NCBI GenBank assembly: GCA_947591175.1
Contig: CANQDB010000066.1
Location: 1-7,379, forward strand
From: an uncultured Bacilli bacterium
Lineage (GTDB): Bacteria; Bacillota_I; Bacilli_A; RF39; UBA660
DNA length: 7,379 bases
Direction of reading: 5' to 3'
Every line of letters starts with the position of its first letter. The first letter of the stretch is position 1. The position numbers were made by a program, and so were the translations under genes. This document shows positions 5,561 through 7,379 of this stretch, in pieces. The notes beneath the pieces were generated by a model. It did not search any database and was not told the DNA's origin. It saw nothing but the letters and a program-made list of their open reading frames with translations.

Positions 5561-6263
5561 ATTGGTTATTAGAAAGAGTTCCATTTTTAATAAATTCACG
5601 TAGTATTTTAGTTAAAGCTCTTTTTTCAATACGCGAAACATAACTACGAGATATCTTTAATTCTTTAGCAATAACTTTTTGAGTTTGTTCTATTTTGCCA
5701 TCCAGTCCATATCGTCTTGCAACTATTTCTCTTTCACGAGGATTTAAAATAGTAAGATATTGTTTTAAAAGAGAAATGTTATCTTTCTTATGGATTTCTT
5801 CAATGAAATCCGGAGTCGGTGTCTTTAAGACATCCTGTATGGTAATTTCATTACCATCTTTATCGAATCCAACGGATTCGTTAATCGAAATATTTTTTAA
5901 GTTTTTATTGTTGCTCCTAAAATACATCAATATTTCGTTCTCAATACATCTAGCACAATAGGTAGTAATTCTTGTACCATGACTTTTCGAGAAAGAATCT
6001 ACTCCTTTAATTAAACCAATAGTCCCAATACTAATTAGGTCATCCTGGTCCCCTGTCGAATGTTCGAACTTTTTAACGATATGAGCAACAAGTCTTAGGT
6101 TATGTTCAATCAACTGATTACGGGCTTCTTTATCACCTAAACGAGCAAGTTCAATATAGCGATCTTCTTCTTCCTTCGATAAAGGGTCAGGAAAGACATT
6201 ATTAGAGTACGAGGCCGTAAAAAAGAAAAGACTTTTTAAAAGGTTCATTAAAGATAAAAACAT
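5559..6263 (-). CDS. sigK: RNA polymerase sporulation sigma factor SigK (pro-sigma-K), late mother-cell sigma factor
   Basis: The 234-residue protein is a full-length sigma-K precursor. It directs late mother-cell transcription (coat, cortex and mother-cell lysis genes) during sporulation. Residues 1-18 form a hydrophobic pro-sequence, followed by S18-Y19 and NNVFPDPLS (21-29), which align with the site where the membrane protease SpoIVFB cuts B. subtilis pro-sigma-K (Ser-Tyr). Region 2 covers about 48-116, with IEHNLRLVAHIVKKFE (52-67) and DLISIGTIGLIKGVDS (75-90), the classic core-binding signature. Region 4 has NPREREIVARRYGL (174-187) and the helix-turn-helix KELKISRSYVSRIEKRAL (200-217). 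No interruption by a skin-like element is present, so the gene needs no excision. The ATG is preceded by GGAAGTGA four bases upstream. A sigma-E/sigma-K-like promoter lies at 6280-6310. SpoIIID control, known in Bacillus, was not assessed. Confidence 0.95.
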   Translation of the reverse strand: MFLSLMNLLKSLFFFTASYSNNVFPDPLSKEEEDRYIELARLGDKEARNQLIEHNLRLVAHIVKKFEHSTGDQDDLISIGTIGLIKGVDSFSKSHGTRITTYCARCIENEILMYFRSNNKNLKNISINESVGFDKDGNEITIQDVLKTPTPDFIEEIHKKDNISLLKQYLTILNPREREIVARRYGLDGKIEQTQKVIAKELKISRSYVSRIEKRALTKILREFIKNGTLSNNQ

Positions 6264-6279
6264 GTAATCACTTCCGTTA

Positions 6280-6310
6280 TTATCTTATGAAACATATTTT
6301 GATAAAATTC
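6280..6310 (-). promoter_or_regulatory. Sigma-E/sigma-K-like promoter of sigK
   Basis: The minus strand reads GAATTTT (6304-6310), 14 bases, then CATAAGATAA (6280-6289). The -10 fits the sigma-K pattern CATA-NNN-TA exactly and shares CATA with sigma-E. The -35 matches the sigma-E form [GT][AC]ATATT at 6 of 7 positions with the expected spacing. Mother-cell transcription by sigma-E with later sigma-K autoregulation is known for this gene in Bacillus. The ATG lies 17 bases downstream of the -10 element. Confidence 0.6.
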
Positions 6311-6316
6311 GAGAAC

Positions 6317-6347
6317 AAAAAAAGGATTTCTTTTCTTCCAAGAAATC
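6317..6347 (-). terminator. Terminator of the BspA-like repeat protein gene
   Basis: On the minus strand, GATTTCTT (6340-6347) and AAGAAATC (6325-6332) form a perfect 8-bp stem with a 7-base loop, followed by CCTTTTTTTG. It is the clearest intrinsic terminator in the window and lies 20 bases after the stop codon. Confidence 0.85.
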
Positions 6348-6366
6348 GCTTCTTTTAATTCAGTTT

Positions 6367-7379
6367 CTAAGCAAGAGGAGCTACTTTTTCACCTTTATGA
6401 ATATTTGAACCACCTGTTTTAATCATCGCATCAACTATAGTTTCAGTCTCATCCGTATAGTTAACTGTGATACTTGTCCCCTCTGCAGTAGCAGCATATA
6501 AAAACATATTAGAATAATCAGTTACACTACCACGTATCGTGATTATTGTACTTAATTGGCTACAGTCAGAGAACATATAAGACATATTAGTTACACTTGA
6601 TGTGTCCCAGCCACTTAAATCTAACGATTGCAATTGTCTACAGCCATAGAACATTTGATCCGTATCCGTCACGCTTGACACATCCCAATTAGTCAAAGAA
6701 TCAAGGTTTGTTAAAGATGAACAGGAAGAAAACATTCTACCCATATTTTTTACATTCGATGTGTCCCAGCCACTTAAATCTCCTAAATCAGTCAATTGAT
6801 TGCAATTAACAAACATATCGTACATATTAGTTATACTCGATGTATTCCATTTACTTAAATCGAGTTTTTCAAATTGACAACCACCAAACATCGTTGAAAC
6901 CCTTTCTAACGATTTTGTATTAAAATCTTCTATTCCAATAATCTTATTTAAGGGGTGAGAATTACCCCCTTCTTCTCCACAGTTGAACATAGCAATCATA
7001 TTAGTTACATTCGATGTGTCCCAGTTACTTAAATTTAAAGTTGTTAATTGGCTACATCCATCGAACATGCTATACATATCAGTTACACGAGATGTATTAA
7101 AACTACTTAAATCTAAATTTTCATATTGGCAACCACTAAACATTCCAGACATATTTTCTACATAAGAGGTATTAAAATTATTAAAATCAATTGGCACTTT
7201 TAAAGAGGAAAATAAGTATGAAGAATCGATAGGAGCATAAACTTCTCCATCGGTCGCAATCGTCAATTGATATTTATCAGAGTCATCTTCATTTACTTTA
7301 TGGACATAAGCTATTACACTTCCATCTTGTGCCTCTGAAGCATCCCATTCACGAATTGTATCTTGTGGCTTTGTTAAAC
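6367..7379 (-). CDS. BspA-type leucine-rich-repeat surface protein (DUF285 repeats), 5'-truncated by the window
   Basis: The frame stays open to the right edge, so only the C-terminal 336 residues are seen; a TTG at 7264-7266 is internal and not a start. After an N-terminal part with REWDASEAQDG and a Tyr/Asp-rich strand region come eight tandem units of about 25 residues plus a partial one (7176-6502). Each has the pattern [WF]-[DN]-T-S-x-V-T-N-M-x-x-MF-x-x-C-x-x-L-x-x-L-D-L-S, the DUF285/BspA LRR signature. Unit 3 is longer and carries NSHPLNKIIGIEDF. A short tail of about 45 residues (TSITVNYTDET and on) closes the protein. Such proteins are usually exported and take part in adhesion or interaction with hosts and other bacteria. 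No LPxTG motif or C-terminal membrane helix is visible, so the anchor, if any, lies in the missing N-terminus. It is followed by its own strong terminator and then sigK; no functional link with sigK is apparent. Confidence 0.88.
   Translation of the reverse strand, partial: LTKPQDTIREWDASEAQDGSVIAYVHKVNEDDSDKYQLTIATDGEVYAPIDSSYLFSSLKVPIDFNNFNTSYVENMSGMFSGCQYENLDLSSFNTSRVTDMYSMFDGCSQLTTLNLSNWDTSNVTNMIAMFNCGEEGGNSHPLNKIIGIEDFNTKSLERVSTMFGGCQFEKLDLSKWNTSSITNMYDMFVNCNQLTDLGDLSGWDTSNVKNMGRMFSSCSSLTNLDSLTNWDVSSVTDTDQMFYGCRQLQSLDLSGWDTSSVTNMSYMFSDCSQLSTIITIRGSVTDYSNMFLYAATAEGTSITVNYTDETETIVDAMIKTGGSNIHKGEKVAPLA
6502..7176 (-). repeat. Tandem DUF285/BspA leucine-rich repeat units (about 75 bp each)
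   Basis: Eight units plus one partial unit encode the [WF]-[DN]-T-S ... MF ... L-D-L-S pattern. Some are nearly identical in DNA: the 24 bases at 6599-6622 recur exactly at 6758-6781, and with about three mismatches at 7013-7036. This suggests recent unit duplication or gene conversion, and a capacity to gain or lose units. Confidence 0.85.

Noticed and set aside
5517..5603. A 28-codon reading frame starting with ATG after AAGGAAG, with a hydrophobic stretch, which might encode a small Spo0A-controlled peptide.
   Set aside because: The ribosome site is only two bases from the ATG, the frame runs through the T7 terminator and then antisense into sigK, and the hydrophobic part comes from the T-run itself.
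6367..7266. TTG at 7264-7266 as the start of the BspA-like gene.
   Set aside because: The same frame is open and continues with protein-like sequence to the window edge, so the gene is simply cut there.

Overview
The window is AT-rich DNA from what looks like a low-GC, endospore-forming Firmicute of the Bacilli/Erysipelotrichia kind. Four things support this. There is an intact sporulation sigma factor gene with a pro-sequence (sigK). There are perfect matches to Spo0A boxes. Shine-Dalgarno sequences are strong. TGG is the tryptophan codon, and one gene ends in TGA directly before a terminator, so the code is the standard bacterial one and not that of mycoplasmas. A BspA-type leucine-rich-repeat surface protein and a DUF5011/polysaccharide-deacetylase wall enzyme would suit a host-associated (gut) organism, but that is inference. 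I cannot name a genus.

Layout, left to right: (1) 6-1246, minus strand: two tandem genes for about 204-residue coiled-coil/membrane-hairpin proteins. They look like diverged duplicates of each other and share one promoter. (2) 1349-2908, minus: a membrane-anchored extracellular polysaccharide deacetylase with three DUF5011 Ig-like repeats. (3) 2969-3859, minus: a TIM-barrel protein resembling endonuclease IV but lacking most of the metal ligands. (4) 4016-5428, plus: a polytopic GtrII-like membrane glycosyltransferase, the only plus-strand gene, divergent from the TIM-barrel gene. (5) 5429-5558: an intergenic segment with two tandem perfect Spo0A boxes, a TATAAT box and a short stem-closed RNA/terminator that ends on the sigK stop codon. 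(6) 5559-6263, minus: sigK, with a sigma-E/sigma-K-like promoter. (7) 6367 to the right edge, minus: the 3' part of a BspA/DUF285 repeat protein. No intergenic gap exceeds 130 bases, and no tRNA, rRNA, IS element or CRISPR array was seen.

Most genes appear to be separately transcribed units: on the minus strand each terminator hairpin abuts or overlaps the next gene's promoter. The genes are not one pathway. The deacetylase, the glycosyltransferase and the BspA-like protein all act on or at the cell envelope, and sigK is the late mother-cell sigma factor. The observation most worth following is the Spo0A-box/small-RNA segment that converges on the 3' end of sigK, which could link an early sporulation regulator to the last sigma factor of the cascade. 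It is a prediction from sequence only.
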